The position numbers and the translations under genes are program-made. This document shows positions 27,429-35,308 of a stretch of 55,308 nt of DNA, one piece after another (position 1 is the first letter of the stretch; every line of letters starts with the position of its first letter). This stretch comes from Rhodoferax sp. (GTDB lineage: Bacteria > Pseudomonadota > Gammaproteobacteria > Burkholderiales > Burkholderiaceae_C). The notes below the pieces were generated by a model that worked only from the letters and a program-made list of their open reading frames with translations, had not been told where the DNA came from and searched no databases. The stretch lies in contig NZ_JAQURE010000022.1 in assembly GCF_028715765.1 (NCBI RefSeq), forward strand, positions 1-55,308, read 5' to 3'.

Positions 27429-27847
27429 TGCATCCTTCTGTCCCCATTGCCACTCAAACCACATTGGCTACTGAGCCTGTGAGCGCCGCCACCGACACTT
27501 ATGCCCAGGCCACCCTCGATGCACATGCCATGGCGCTGCCAGAGTGCGCGGGTGGCGAGTCGTTTGCTTTGATGGTGCAGGGGCAAAGCATGGTGCCTGA
27601 GTTTCAAGAGGGTGAAATCATTTTGATTGAACCCGAAGGCTTGGCCAAAGCGGGCGCTTTTGTCTTGGCCTGGCACCAAGACAACTGGATTTTCAGGCAG
27701 CTGCTGCGTGACCACACGGGTTGGTTTTTGCACGCGCTCAACCCGGCATTTGCCGATGAGCCGATTGCCGACTTGTCTGGCATCAAAGGGGTGATCATTC
27801 AAAAAGCCTTGCCCGGCAGGCGCCGTGCTTCCAAGTTTTACGTCTGA
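27428..27847 (+). CDS. S24/LexA-like protein lacking the catalytic lysine
   Basis: This 139-residue protein has the S24 signature ALMVQGQSMVPEFQEGEIIL, with the serine (Ser54) in place. The lysine expected after the next strand is replaced in WIFRQLL by Phe89/Arg90. There is no N-terminal HTH. It is probably not an active self-cleaving peptidase. It overlaps the reductase gene at TGATG (27426-27430), so the two are coupled. The head domain of the reductase and this LexA-like tail might form a split regulator; that is inference. Confidence 0.75.
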   Translation: MHPSVPIATQTTLATEPVSAATDTYAQATLDAHAMALPECAGGESFALMVQGQSMVPEFQEGEIILIEPEGLAKAGAFVLAWHQDNWIFRQLLRDHTGWFLHALNPAFADEPIADLSGIKGVIIQKALPGRRRASKFYV

Positions 27848-27879
27848 ACCCCGTCCCGAACCCAACCTATTTCAGCGCC

Positions 27880-28098
27880 ATGCCTTACTACATTTACCAC
27901 GTCAAACCCTTTGGTCAACTTGAGCAACTGCGTGCGCTTGACACGTTTTCAGAGGCCTCCAAGCAAGCCAAGCTGCTGCGTTTGCAGCTTGAGCTGCCAG
28001 CCACTGACAAGGTGAAAGTCATATTTGCCGAAGACCCTCTGCAGGCGCAAGACTTGCTGTGCCAGGTGCGTGTGGCAGGCCCCAAGGGTGATGATTGA
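27880..28098 (+). CDS. Small protein of unknown function
   Basis: This 72-residue soluble protein begins MPYYIYHVKPFGQLEQLRAL, with a central helix FSEASKQAKLLRLQLELP and a strand KVKVIFAED. I have seen similar small proteins near dsr genes but cannot name the family. It lies 32 bp after the S24-like gene and 10 bp before the methyltransferase start. Confidence 0.7.
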   Translation: MPYYIYHVKPFGQLEQLRALDTFSEASKQAKLLRLQLELPATDKVKVIFAEDPLQAQDLLCQVRVAGPKGDD

Positions 28099-28108
28099 AA
28101 GGCATTGC

Positions 28109-28729
28109 ATGCAAACCAAAGACCATTGGGAAAATGTTTACACCCACAAACCAGCCACCGATGTCAGTTGGTTTCAGGTGCATGCAGAACAATCCTTGCG
28201 GCTGATTCAGGGCACCGGGGTGCAAGCGTCGGCAGCCATCATTGATGTGGGTGGCGGAGCCTCCACCCTGGTCGATGATCTTTTACAGCACGCTTTCACA
28301 AGCGTGACGGTGCTTGACCTGTCTGCATCCGCACTGGCAGCCTCACAGGCCAGACTTGGCGCACAAGCCAACAAGGTTCAATGGCTGGTGGGCGACATTA
28401 CCAAACTCGCCCTGCCCCAGCATGCTTTTGATGTTTGGCATGACCGTGCGGTGTTCCACTTTTTAACCAACAAAGCAGATCGTGAGGCCTATGTAAACTG
28501 CGTGTTGCGCTCGCTAAAACCAGGGGGTCACGTCATCATGGCCACATTTGCCAGCGATGGCCCCCTGCAATGCAGTGGTTTGCCGGTCATGCGCTACGAG
28601 CCAGATGCATTGCATGCGGAGTTTGGCGCCCCGTTTGTCTTGCTGAGCCATGAGCGCGAAGATCACCATACGCCGTTTGGCAGCGTGCAAAAGTTTGTCT
28701 ACTGCTATTGCCGAAAGCAGTTGTCCTGA
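28109..28729 (+). CDS. Class I SAM-dependent methyltransferase
   Basis: This 206-residue protein has a Rossmann-type methyltransferase fold. Motif I is AAIIDVGGGASTLVDDL, followed by VTVLDLSASALAASQ, VGDITKLALPQHAFDVWHDR and SLKPGGHVIMATFASDGP. The substrate is unknown; it resembles small thiopurine/tellurite-type methyltransferases. The ATG at 28109 is chosen because GAAAGG lies 7 nt upstream. It is the last gene of the accessory operon. Confidence 0.82.
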   Translation: MQTKDHWENVYTHKPATDVSWFQVHAEQSLRLIQGTGVQASAAIIDVGGGASTLVDDLLQHAFTSVTVLDLSASALAASQARLGAQANKVQWLVGDITKLALPQHAFDVWHDRAVFHFLTNKADREAYVNCVLRSLKPGGHVIMATFASDGPLQCSGLPVMRYEPDALHAEFGAPFVLLSHEREDHHTPFGSVQKFVYCYCRKQLS

Positions 28730-28745
28730 AAACTACTATTTTCAT

Positions 28746-28779
28746 AGCTGCTTGCACTTATGAAATAAGCAGTAGAGGC
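28746..28779 (+). repeat. 34-bp dispersed repeat, copy 5
   Basis: This reads AGCTGCTTGCACTTAT to CAGTAGAGGC, 34 bases, starting 17 bp after the methyltransferase stop and in the space before the convergent dsrC-like gene. No terminator is seen in these 93 bp. Confidence 0.72.
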
Positions 28780-28822
28780 TATTTTGATTCACAAATTCAA
28801 ACAATTCGATGGAGCAACCGAC

Positions 28823-29116
28823 CTAAACACAACCGGTAGGTTTGGGCAGTCCACCGTATTTGGTGATGGGTTTCATGGGGCCGGTCATCCACAATTTGAA
28901 GACAGCGTTTTGGTCTTCTTCAATGTACTTGGCGAATTTACGAATCGGCGGCACGCTGCCAAACTCGTCGTAATAGGCACGCGCTTTCAGGATGTGCGAC
29001 CACTTCACATCGTCAAGTTCATAGTTGTCAGCTTGCGCCATGGCGCGCCCCACATCGTCTGTCCAGGCAGACATGTCGGTCAGGTAGCCATCGCCATCGC
29101 GTTCGGGTAGGTTCAT
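28823..29116 (-). CDS. DsrC-like protein with only the C-terminal cysteine (TusE-like)
   Basis: This 97-residue DsrC-fold protein ends GGLPKPTGCV, so the penultimate cysteine is present, but the second one ten residues earlier is replaced in MKPITKYGGL. The N-terminal part is shorter than in DsrC. A single cysteine, as in TusE, allows sulfur transfer but not the DsrC disulfide cycle. It is the last gene of the minus-strand trafficking operon, 3 bp after the thioredoxin gene. Confidence 0.92.
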   Translation of the reverse strand: MNLPERDGDGYLTDMSAWTDDVGRAMAQADNYELDDVKWSHILKARAYYDEFGSVPPIRKFAKYIEEDQNAVFKLWMTGPMKPITKYGGLPKPTGCV

Positions 29117-29119
29117 TTT

Positions 29120-29527
29120 TCAGGGTGCTTTCTGGGTTGATGTGTCTGCGGTGGGTAAAGGGGTTTCAACTGTGAACGCCGCACCAGCCGCATGGTGCGC
29201 GATCAGCCGATCTAAAAAGCTGCGCAAAAATCCTTCGGTTTGCATGCTGTGAAAACGGTCTGTGACCAAACCGCGGCTATAGGCCACCACGGTGGGAAAG
29301 CCTTTGGCTTGATGCCGCCCTGCAATGCGCATGTTTTCATCGGCATCCACTTTGGCCAAAATGAATTGACCGCTGTACTGCGCCGCCAGACGCTCCAGCA
29401 AGGGCGTCAACACGCGGCACGGGCTGCACCATTCGGCGCCAATGTCCAACACCACGGGCACTTGATGTGAAGCCAGTACTACCCGGGCTTCAAAGTCGGC
29501 TTCTTCTACGTCAATGACATGTGCCAT
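29120..29527 (-). CDS. Thioredoxin-family protein (WCSPC)
   Basis: This 135-residue cytoplasmic protein has a thioredoxin fold and the active site GAEWCSPCRVLTPLLERL. The cis-proline is in GFPTVVAYSRG. The ATG at 29527 is chosen because a longer reading would lie inside the transporter gene. It overlaps none of its neighbours and lies between YeeE/YedE and the one-cysteine DsrC paralogue. It may reduce persulfides arriving through the transporter. Confidence 0.88.
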   Translation of the reverse strand: MAHVIDVEEADFEARVVLASHQVPVVLDIGAEWCSPCRVLTPLLERLAAQYSGQFILAKVDADENMRIAGRHQAKGFPTVVAYSRGLVTDRFHSMQTEGFLRSFLDRLIAHHAAGAAFTVETPLPTADTSTQKAP

Positions 29528-29535
29528 GGCGCAGG

Positions 29536-30639
29536 TCAGCGGTTTTGGTAGTGCATGGTGGCCACCGCACCCGCCGTGATGCTGCCCAGCACCAAAAACG
29601 AGCCCATGGCCAGAGTGGACACCCCCGACAAACCTTGACCCACAGTGCAACCCAGCGCGGTGACACCCCCAAACCCCATCAACACTGCCCCCAGCAACTG
29701 GGTGCGCAAGTCTTCAACCGAGGCAAAACCTTCCCAACGGAATTGGCCAGCACTCAGCGCATAAGCCATGGAGCCCAGCACCACACCCATGGCACTGGCA
29801 ATGCCAAAGGTCAGTAGCAACGACTTATCTGTCCAGAGCATCAGCAGTTCCAAGCCAAACGCAGTGGGCGCCACAAAGCTGAAAGATTCAAGTGTGCGGG
29901 TGTTGGTGGCAAAGTAAACAATTTCCATGGTGTCAGGGTTTTCACCATGACCCACGTGTCCGGTCAGGTACCAAGCGGCCACCACCAGCAACCCCAACAC
30001 CACGCCGCTGACCATTTGAAGGTTGTTGGCACGAAAACGTTTGTCTTTCAAGACAAACAGAAGCAATCCGATGCTGACCACCGCAGCCGTCAACCACACA
30101 ACGCTATTACCGGATAGGCCAGTGAGCTTGGCCACCAACTGCGGCAGGGTTTGCCCAGCCAGCCCCCAGGCAGATAAATCGAGTACCACCGGGTCTAAAA
30201 AACTGGCACGCCATTGACCAAACAAGCCTTTGAGCGTCATGTAAGCAGATATGGCCACAAACACCAGTACCACCACAGAGCGCAAGCTGCCAGCGCCCAC
30301 CCGAACCAGGTTTTTGTTGACACAGCCACCGGCAATCGTCATGCCCACGCCAAACAAACCGCCGCCCACCAGCATGGACAGCCAGGGCACATTGGGGCGC
30401 GTGTAAATGGTTTTAGTCAAGTCAATCAACCCTTGCGTGTGCAGCAAAGCGGTGCCAACGATGGCTACCGCCATGGCCAAAAACCACATGCGCATGCGCC
30501 CCCAATGCGACATGTTGACCACATCTGAAATGGCACCCATGGTGCAAAAGTTGCTTTTATTGGCCAATGCCCCAAACACGAAGGCCAGCACAAAGCCCCC
30601 CCAAATTACCCATGCAGAAGGATTGACGGCTTCAGTCAT
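29536..30639 (-). CDS. YeeE/YedE-family sulfur transporter, first copy
   Basis: This 367-residue inner membrane protein has about nine or ten spans and resembles TsuA, the bacterial thiosulfate importer. Family cysteine motifs are AGGCVNKNLVRVGAGS and LGCTVGQGLSGVST, with another in KSNFCTMGAISDV. It lies between a secreted unknown protein and the thioredoxin, with tusA and dsrE2 upstream. It is likely to feed sulfane sulfur or thiosulfate into the cytoplasm. Confidence 0.88.
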   Translation of the reverse strand: MTEAVNPSAWVIWGGFVLAFVFGALANKSNFCTMGAISDVVNMSHWGRMRMWFLAMAVAIVGTALLHTQGLIDLTKTIYTRPNVPWLSMLVGGGLFGVGMTIAGGCVNKNLVRVGAGSLRSVVVLVFVAISAYMTLKGLFGQWRASFLDPVVLDLSAWGLAGQTLPQLVAKLTGLSGNSVVWLTAAVVSIGLLLFVLKDKRFRANNLQMVSGVVLGLLVVAAWYLTGHVGHGENPDTMEIVYFATNTRTLESFSFVAPTAFGLELLMLWTDKSLLLTFGIASAMGVVLGSMAYALSAGQFRWEGFASVEDLRTQLLGAVLMGFGGVTALGCTVGQGLSGVSTLAMGSFLVLGSITAGAVATMHYQNR

Positions 30640-30670
30640 TTGATCTTTTCCTCAGGTAGCAAGGTACGGT

Positions 30671-31558
30671 TCAGTTGTTTGCGGTGCTGGCAGCGGCTAC
30701 GCGCGCTAAGGTGTTGCGAATGGCTTCAGGCGCATTGATGATGCCCATGAATTGCCCCATGCCCAAAGCGGGCCATGCCAGCGCAATGCGGTAGCGGGCG
30801 TACAAGGCATAGACCTTGTTGTCCACAATGAACACTTCATACGGCAAGGCCGCAGGGAAATCGGTGCCAATTTTGTTCACCCACCAGCCTTCACCGTCGC
30901 TGGCGCTGTTCATGGCGACACCAAACACTGCCATTTTCTGGGCTGGCATCACCACTTCATAAACCCGCTGGGTATCGCCAAAGCCTTTATTCAAGTTGCT
31001 TTGAACTGTGTTGAGCGCTTCATCAAAGCTGGTGAAGCTGCCAATTTCACTGTTGGCTGAGTCAAACCGTTCCATGCCAAACATGTAGCGGTAGTCTGTC
31101 AACTGCGCAAACGGCACATCACCGCCAAAACCTTCGCCCGACCCCAAAACTTTAGCCAAGCGTTGTTCAATGGATTTCACTGCCGTTTGTGCGCCCGCAT
31201 AGTGGTTACGCAAGTAAGCGCGGTACCAGTATTCAGGGGTCATGTAGGACACTGCGCCATCTTGGGCGATGCCTACCCGAAGCCCGGCCGCCACAATGCT
31301 GCTGCCCGTGCCGTTGGCTTGAATCACTGCCAACATGGCGGGGTCAGAGACCACAATGCTGGCCTGGCCGGTGATGCCTTTGGGCACGTGATGCCCGAGC
31401 AGCGTAAAGCCTTCACTCTTGAGCTTGCCCTCAATCTGAGAAATTTGGGCGTTAAGGTCGGCTGCGGGTAATGGGCTGGCGTGTGTGTAGGGCGCAAGCG
31501 CCATGCTGAGTTGCGCTACACACCACAGGGCGCAACCGATGAGCCAATGTTTGCGCAT
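30671..31558 (-). CDS. Secreted protein of unknown function in the tusA operon
   Basis: This 295-residue protein has a signal peptide (residues 1 to about 28, ending near YTHA). The mature part contains IEGKLKSEGFTLLGHHVPKG and a later repeat-like segment YEVVMPAQKMAVFG; I cannot assign a family with confidence. A DUF302-like fold came to mind but is not proven. The only cysteines are in the signal peptide. It lies between dsrE2 and the transporter, so a periplasmic role in sulfur delivery is inferred. Confidence 0.72.
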   Translation of the reverse strand: MRKHWLIGCALWCVAQLSMALAPYTHASPLPAADLNAQISQIEGKLKSEGFTLLGHHVPKGITGQASIVVSDPAMLAVIQANGTGSSIVAAGLRVGIAQDGAVSYMTPEYWYRAYLRNHYAGAQTAVKSIEQRLAKVLGSGEGFGGDVPFAQLTDYRYMFGMERFDSANSEIGSFTSFDEALNTVQSNLNKGFGDTQRVYEVVMPAQKMAVFGVAMNSASDGEGWWVNKIGTDFPAALPYEVFIVDNKVYALYARYRIALAWPALGMGQFMGIINAPEAIRNTLARVAAASTANN

Positions 31559-31561
31559 GGC

Positions 31562-32032
31562 TTAAATGAACAAGCAAACGTCAGATTCGCCAGCAAACTT
31601 CATGAACGTGGCGGCTCCGCCGTATTCGACGTCTTTGATGAATTCGCTGGTTTCAAACTCAAATAAATCCACGGTCATTTGGCAAGCCACAAACTTCACA
31701 TCTGACTCGAGGCAAATGTCACGCAGTTCTTGCAACGAAGCCACGCCTTTGGACTTCATCTTGTTTTTCATCATCATGGTGGCCATGGACTCCATGCCGG
31801 GCAACATTTGTACCATCACGGGCATCGGCACAGGCATGGGCATGGCGGGGTTGGCCAGTGGGCTGATTTTGATGTCGTCAAGGTTTTTACGCAGCAGTTG
31901 AAGCCCGTAAAACGTGAAAAAGATCTGCACATCCCAGCCCAGCGCGGCGGCAGTGGAGGCCAAAATAAATGGCGGGTAAGCCATGTCCAAGGTGCCTTTG
32001 GTGGCGATCAGTGCCATTTTTTTGGTTGCCAT
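31562..32032 (-). CDS. dsrE2: DsrE2-type sulfur-trafficking protein
   Basis: This 156-residue protein of the DsrE superfamily has the long methionine/proline-rich insertion typical of DsrE2 (ANPAMPMPVPMPVMVQMLPG). The N-terminus is MALIATKGTLDMAYPPFI, and conserved cysteine positions are in DVKFVACQMTVDLF and at SDVCLFI. It partners with TusA in many sulfur oxidisers (rhd-tusA-dsrE2); the rhodanese is missing here. Confidence 0.9.
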   Translation of the reverse strand: MATKKMALIATKGTLDMAYPPFILASTAAALGWDVQIFFTFYGLQLLRKNLDDIKISPLANPAMPMPVPMPVMVQMLPGMESMATMMMKNKMKSKGVASLQELRDICLESDVKFVACQMTVDLFEFETSEFIKDVEYGGAATFMKFAGESDVCLFI

Positions 32033-32075
32033 GCGAGCGCTCCGGGTGTCTGTTGCTGTCAGTGAAAGGGGTGAA

Positions 32076-32303
32076 TCAGGCTTTTTTCAAAAAGAAAACA
32101 AATTTGCTGTTTTCACTGCCTTGTTCCAGCAAGGTATTGCCGGTTTGCTCGGCAAAGGCGGCCATGTCGCAGACCGAGCCAGGGTCTGTGGCGATCACTT
32201 TCAACACCTGACCTGACGTCATGTCGGCCAAGGCTTTTTTCGTGCGAACAATGGGCAGCGGGCAAGACAGGCCAGATGCATCAAATTCTTTGCTAAATTC
32301 CAT
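32076..32303 (-). CDS. tusA: TusA sulfur carrier
   Basis: This 75-residue sulfurtransferase has the active motif LSCPLPIVRTKKAL (C-P-x-P type) and the typical DPGSVCDMAAF segment. It carries sulfur as a persulfide to DsrEFH. It is the first gene of the minus-strand trafficking operon. The 43-bp element (copy B) lies 106 bp before its ATG. Confidence 0.95.
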   Translation of the reverse strand: MEFSKEFDASGLSCPLPIVRTKKALADMTSGQVLKVIATDPGSVCDMAAFAEQTGNTLLEQGSENSKFVFFLKKA

Positions 32304-32409
32304 AAAGTGTCTCCATCAGTTTAAAAAGGGGTATGCCAGTGATTTGTGCCCCGGGTGCGGGGGCGTAACGCTGGCACTCTCAAACGATTTTCAGTGGCGC
32401 GCTCCCCAG

Positions 32410-32452
32410 CGTCCATCACCTCGAAGGGTGGGCTGGGGTAGCCCAAATGGGT
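32410..32452 (-). promoter_or_regulatory. 43-bp shared element, copy B (tusA)
   Basis: On the minus strand this begins ACCCATTTGGGCTA and ends GGTGATGGACG with the same 29-base spacing as copies A and C. It starts 25 bp after the stop of the periplasmic DsrE gene and ends 106 bp before the tusA ATG. Only one of the final 11 bases differs from the other copies (A to G). Confidence 0.75.
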
Positions 32453-32477
32453 TATGAGGCTATGGCCTGACTCAAGC

Positions 32478-32891
32478 TCAGGGCTTGAGGTAAGCAAAAC
32501 CTTCTTTGCTTTGCAACTTGGCAGCTTCTGCCACACCTGAAGGCACAATTTTTGTTTCAAGCAGCAGCTTGCTGGGGTCAATGTGGCGACTCGTCAGGGT
32601 GTTGTTACAGACGCGAAACTCTACGCCTTTGGCGGCCAAATCACTCACTGACCCAGAGAAATCACGGCCTTTGCTGTCTTTGGCATCGGCAATCAAAAAA
32701 TCAATGCCGGGTCCATTGGTCACCACCACAATTTTGGCCGTGGGGTCTGCCGCGACATGGTTTTTAACGTTGTTCAATGCCGCCGCCGCGGTGTCGATGC
32801 CAGTGGTGAGGTGATAGACCACCTTGGTGTCTTGCGCCAGAGCCATGTGGCTGATGAGCATAAAAATGAAAGCAGTGAAGATTTGACGCAT
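32478..32891 (-). CDS. Periplasmic DsrE-family protein
   Basis: This 137-residue protein has a signal peptide (residues 1 to about 19, IFMLISHMALAQ) and a DsrE-type fold: VVYHLTTGIDTAAAALNNVK, IVVVTNGPGIDFLI and the cysteine in VEFRVCNNTLTSRHI. Single-subunit DsrE proteins with a signal peptide occur in many sulfur oxidisers. It lies upstream of tusA and is divergent from the fcc genes. Confidence 0.88.
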   Translation of the reverse strand: MRQIFTAFIFMLISHMALAQDTKVVYHLTTGIDTAAAALNNVKNHVAADPTAKIVVVTNGPGIDFLIADAKDSKGRDFSGSVSDLAAKGVEFRVCNNTLTSRHIDPSKLLLETKIVPSGVAEAAKLQSKEGFAYLKP

Positions 32892-33083
32892 GGTGGATTT
32901 CCTTAAATGTTGATAGAAGTCAGAGCGTAACGGGTATGCAATACCTGCGCGACCCCGGGTTTATACGGTGACAAAGCGGGCACATTTCGCATTAGCATTT
33001 GTATATTCGTATCCATTTATTTAAAGATTCGAATTTTCCGTTGTTATCAATTTTCTCAAGTTCGACTCATTCAAGGAGCTCAA

Positions 33084-33386
33084 GTGAAAAAGTTTTGTTG
33101 TGTTATGGCGGGCTTGGCGCTCGCAAGCCTTTCCTCGTGGGCGAACGCAGATGCATTGCAAGTGCGATCTATGGCAGCCTCATGCGCTGCTTGCCACGGA
33201 ACCCATGGGTGGGCTGAAAAAGGCATGGAGTCTTTAGCCGGTAAACCCAAAGACGATTTGCTTACAAAAATGCAAGACTTCAAGTCTGGCAAAAAGCCAG
33301 CCACTTTGATGCATCAAATTGCCAAAGGCTACTCAGACACACAAATTGACCAACTGGCCAGTTATTTTTCAGCACTCAAAAAATAA
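33084..33386 (+). CDS. fccA: Small c-type cytochrome, likely flavocytochrome c heme subunit
   Basis: This 100-residue protein has a signal peptide (1 to about 22), one heme site CAACHGTHG, and the cytochrome c553/c4-like tail LASYFSALKK. It lies 11 bp before fccB and is probably the electron-accepting subunit of sulfide dehydrogenase. It is only half the length of diheme FccA, so the monoheme type applies. A purine-rich ribosome site AAGGAGCTC precedes the ATG. Confidence 0.85.
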   Translation: MKKFCCVMAGLALASLSSWANADALQVRSMAASCAACHGTHGWAEKGMESLAGKPKDDLLTKMQDFKSGKKPATLMHQIAKGYSDTQIDQLASYFSALKK

Positions 33387-33397
33387 GGAGAGAAAAC

Positions 33398-34690
33398 ATG
33401 TTACGTCGTCAATTTGTAAAGACTTTGGGTGCTGGTTCGGCCTTGGGTGCGTTGGGTGGTGTCAGCCTGCTTTCGGGCTGTGCCGCCACTGGCAAGGGCA
33501 ACGGATTGAAAGTGGTGGTGGTGGGCGGTGGTTTTGGTGGTGCAACCGCTGCCAAATATGTGCGCATGTGGTCTGACTACGGCATTGAAGTGACCTTGAT
33601 TGAGCCCAACGCCAGTTTCATCTCTTGCCCCATTTCAAATCTGGTGTTGGGTGGTGTCAAAACCATGGCGGACATCACCACACCGTACGATGGCTTGGTC
33701 AAAAACCATGGTGTCAAACTGGTGCATGACACAGTCAACACCATCGATGCTGACAAACGTGTGGTCAAACTTGCCAGTGGCAGCGAGCTGGCTTATGACC
33801 GTTTGATTTTGTCGCCTGGCATTGATTTCATGTGGGAAGCACTGCCAGGCATGGCCAAAGCGGGTGCCAAAGACAAAGTTTTGCACTCGTGGAAGGCGGG
33901 CGCACAAACCGTGGCGTTGCGCAAACAACTGCAAGACATGCCAGATGGTGGTGTGTTTGCATTGAGCATTCCTTTGGCACCCTACCGTTGCCCACCCGGC
34001 CCGTATGAGCGCGCCTGTCAAGTGGCCAACTATTTCACGCAGGCCAAGCCGAAGTCCAAGGTGCTGATCTTGGACGCCAATGAAGACGTCACCTCCAAGG
34101 GTCCCCTGTTTAAAAAAGCCTGGGCAGAACGTTACAAAGGCATGGTCGAATACCGTGGTAAACATGCGCTGGCAGATGTGGATGCCGCAACCAATACCCT
34201 TAAATTTGAGTTCCATGATGATGTGAAGGCCTCTGTGCTCAATGTGTTGCCACCCATGCGGGCGGGTGCGATTGCGGTGCAAACGGGCTTGGCTACTGCC
34301 AATAAACGTTGGTGTGAGGTTGACTTTTTGACTTTTGAGTCCAAAGCAGCCAAAAACATCCACGTGTTGGGTGACTCCATCCAAGTGGCGCCGGGTATGC
34401 CGAAGTCAGGCCACATGGCCAACCAGCATGGCAAAACATGCGCAGCGGCTGTGGTGGCCTTATTGACGGGTCAAACACCCAACCAAACGCCTATTTACAA
34501 CAACACCTGCTACAGCTTTGTCAGTGCTGAAGATGTGGTGCATGTGGCCAGCGTGCACACCTATGACCCGGTCAAGAAAACCATGGTCACCGTGGCGGGC
34601 TCAGGGGGTGTCTCTAAGGCAGCCAATGAGCTTGAAGGTCGTTTTGCGCTGTCATGGGCCAAAGGCATTTGGGCCGATACGCTGGTGTAA
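33398..34690 (+). CDS. fccB: Flavocytochrome c sulfide dehydrogenase, flavoprotein subunit
   Basis: This 430-residue periplasmic flavoprotein oxidises sulfide. The signal peptide has the Tat-like MLRRQFVKTLGAG followed by a lipobox-like LLSGCAATG. The FAD Rossmann motif is VVVVGGGFGGATAAKYVR. Conserved cysteines are in NASFISCPISNLVLG and PYRCPPGPYERAC, and the C-terminal part contains GDSIQVAPGMPKSGHMANQH. It lies between fccA and the c4-type cytochrome. Confidence 0.93.
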   Translation: MLRRQFVKTLGAGSALGALGGVSLLSGCAATGKGNGLKVVVVGGGFGGATAAKYVRMWSDYGIEVTLIEPNASFISCPISNLVLGGVKTMADITTPYDGLVKNHGVKLVHDTVNTIDADKRVVKLASGSELAYDRLILSPGIDFMWEALPGMAKAGAKDKVLHSWKAGAQTVALRKQLQDMPDGGVFALSIPLAPYRCPPGPYERACQVANYFTQAKPKSKVLILDANEDVTSKGPLFKKAWAERYKGMVEYRGKHALADVDAATNTLKFEFHDDVKASVLNVLPPMRAGAIAVQTGLATANKRWCEVDFLTFESKAAKNIHVLGDSIQVAPGMPKSGHMANQHGKTCAAAVVALLTGQTPNQTPIYNNTCYSFVSAEDVVHVASVHTYDPVKKTMVTVAGSGGVSKAANELEGRFALSWAKGIWADTLV

Positions 34691-34696
34691 ATCAAG

Positions 34697-35296
34697 ATGC
34701 AAGTTCGCAAAGCAATCACAGCGGCTTGCCTTGCGTTCAGTCTGGGCTCGGTATGGGCTCAGGCTGACCAGGCACGCGCTGCCAAAATCGTTTCAGGCTC
34801 TTGCTTTTTATGTCATGGCGAAAATGGCGAGTCTTCCAGCGAGATTTTCCCCAAGCTTGCGGGTCAACACGCCAACTACATTGCCAAGCAGTTGGCCAAC
34901 TTCAAGTCTGGACAGCGCAAAAGTACGGCCATGGCCGATATGGCTGCGCGTTTGAGCGAGGATGAAATGCTGGCTTTAGGCCAATATTTTGAAGGCAAGA
35001 GTTCAGACAAAGAAACAGTCAAAGACGTAGATTTGGCAAGCGTAGGGCACTATATATTTCATACTGGTAACCGTTTCAGCGGGGTGCCAGCATGTGCCAG
35101 TTGCCATGGCAAGGCCGGGCTGGGCAGTGCCAATTTGCCACGATTGGCAGGTCAATATGCCAGCTACATTGAAACCCAGCTCAAGCTTTTCAATCAGCGC
35201 GACCGCACCAATGACAACGCTGTCATGCATTCGATTGTGAGCAAAATGACGGCGCTTGAAATGGCTGCCGTGGCTGAATACATCAGCGGCAAGTAA
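34697..35296 (+). CDS. Diheme cytochrome c4-like protein
   Basis: This 199-residue protein has a signal peptide and two heme sites, CFLCHGENG and CASCHGKAG, in two homologous halves. Each half has a GQ(H/Y)A(N/S)YI segment, and the layout is that of cytochrome c4. It follows fccB by 6 bp and probably accepts electrons from FccAB for the oxidases. Its stop is 12 bp from the convergent transporter gene. Confidence 0.88.
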   Translation: MQVRKAITAACLAFSLGSVWAQADQARAAKIVSGSCFLCHGENGESSSEIFPKLAGQHANYIAKQLANFKSGQRKSTAMADMAARLSEDEMLALGQYFEGKSSDKETVKDVDLASVGHYIFHTGNRFSGVPACASCHGKAGLGSANLPRLAGQYASYIETQLKLFNQRDRTNDNAVMHSIVSKMTALEMAAVAEYISGK

Positions 35297-35308
35297 GCCA
35301 AGCTGTTT

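Noticed and set aside
32471..32489. A terminator at the end of the periplasmic DsrE gene
   Set aside because: CTCAAGC and GCTTGAG can pair, but the stop codon lies in the loop and no T-run follows on the minus strand.
32940..33083. A fourth copy of the 43-bp element before fccA
   Set aside because: A stretch reading CGGTGACAAAGCGGG is loosely similar to the right end, but ACCCATTTGGGCTA and the spacing are absent.
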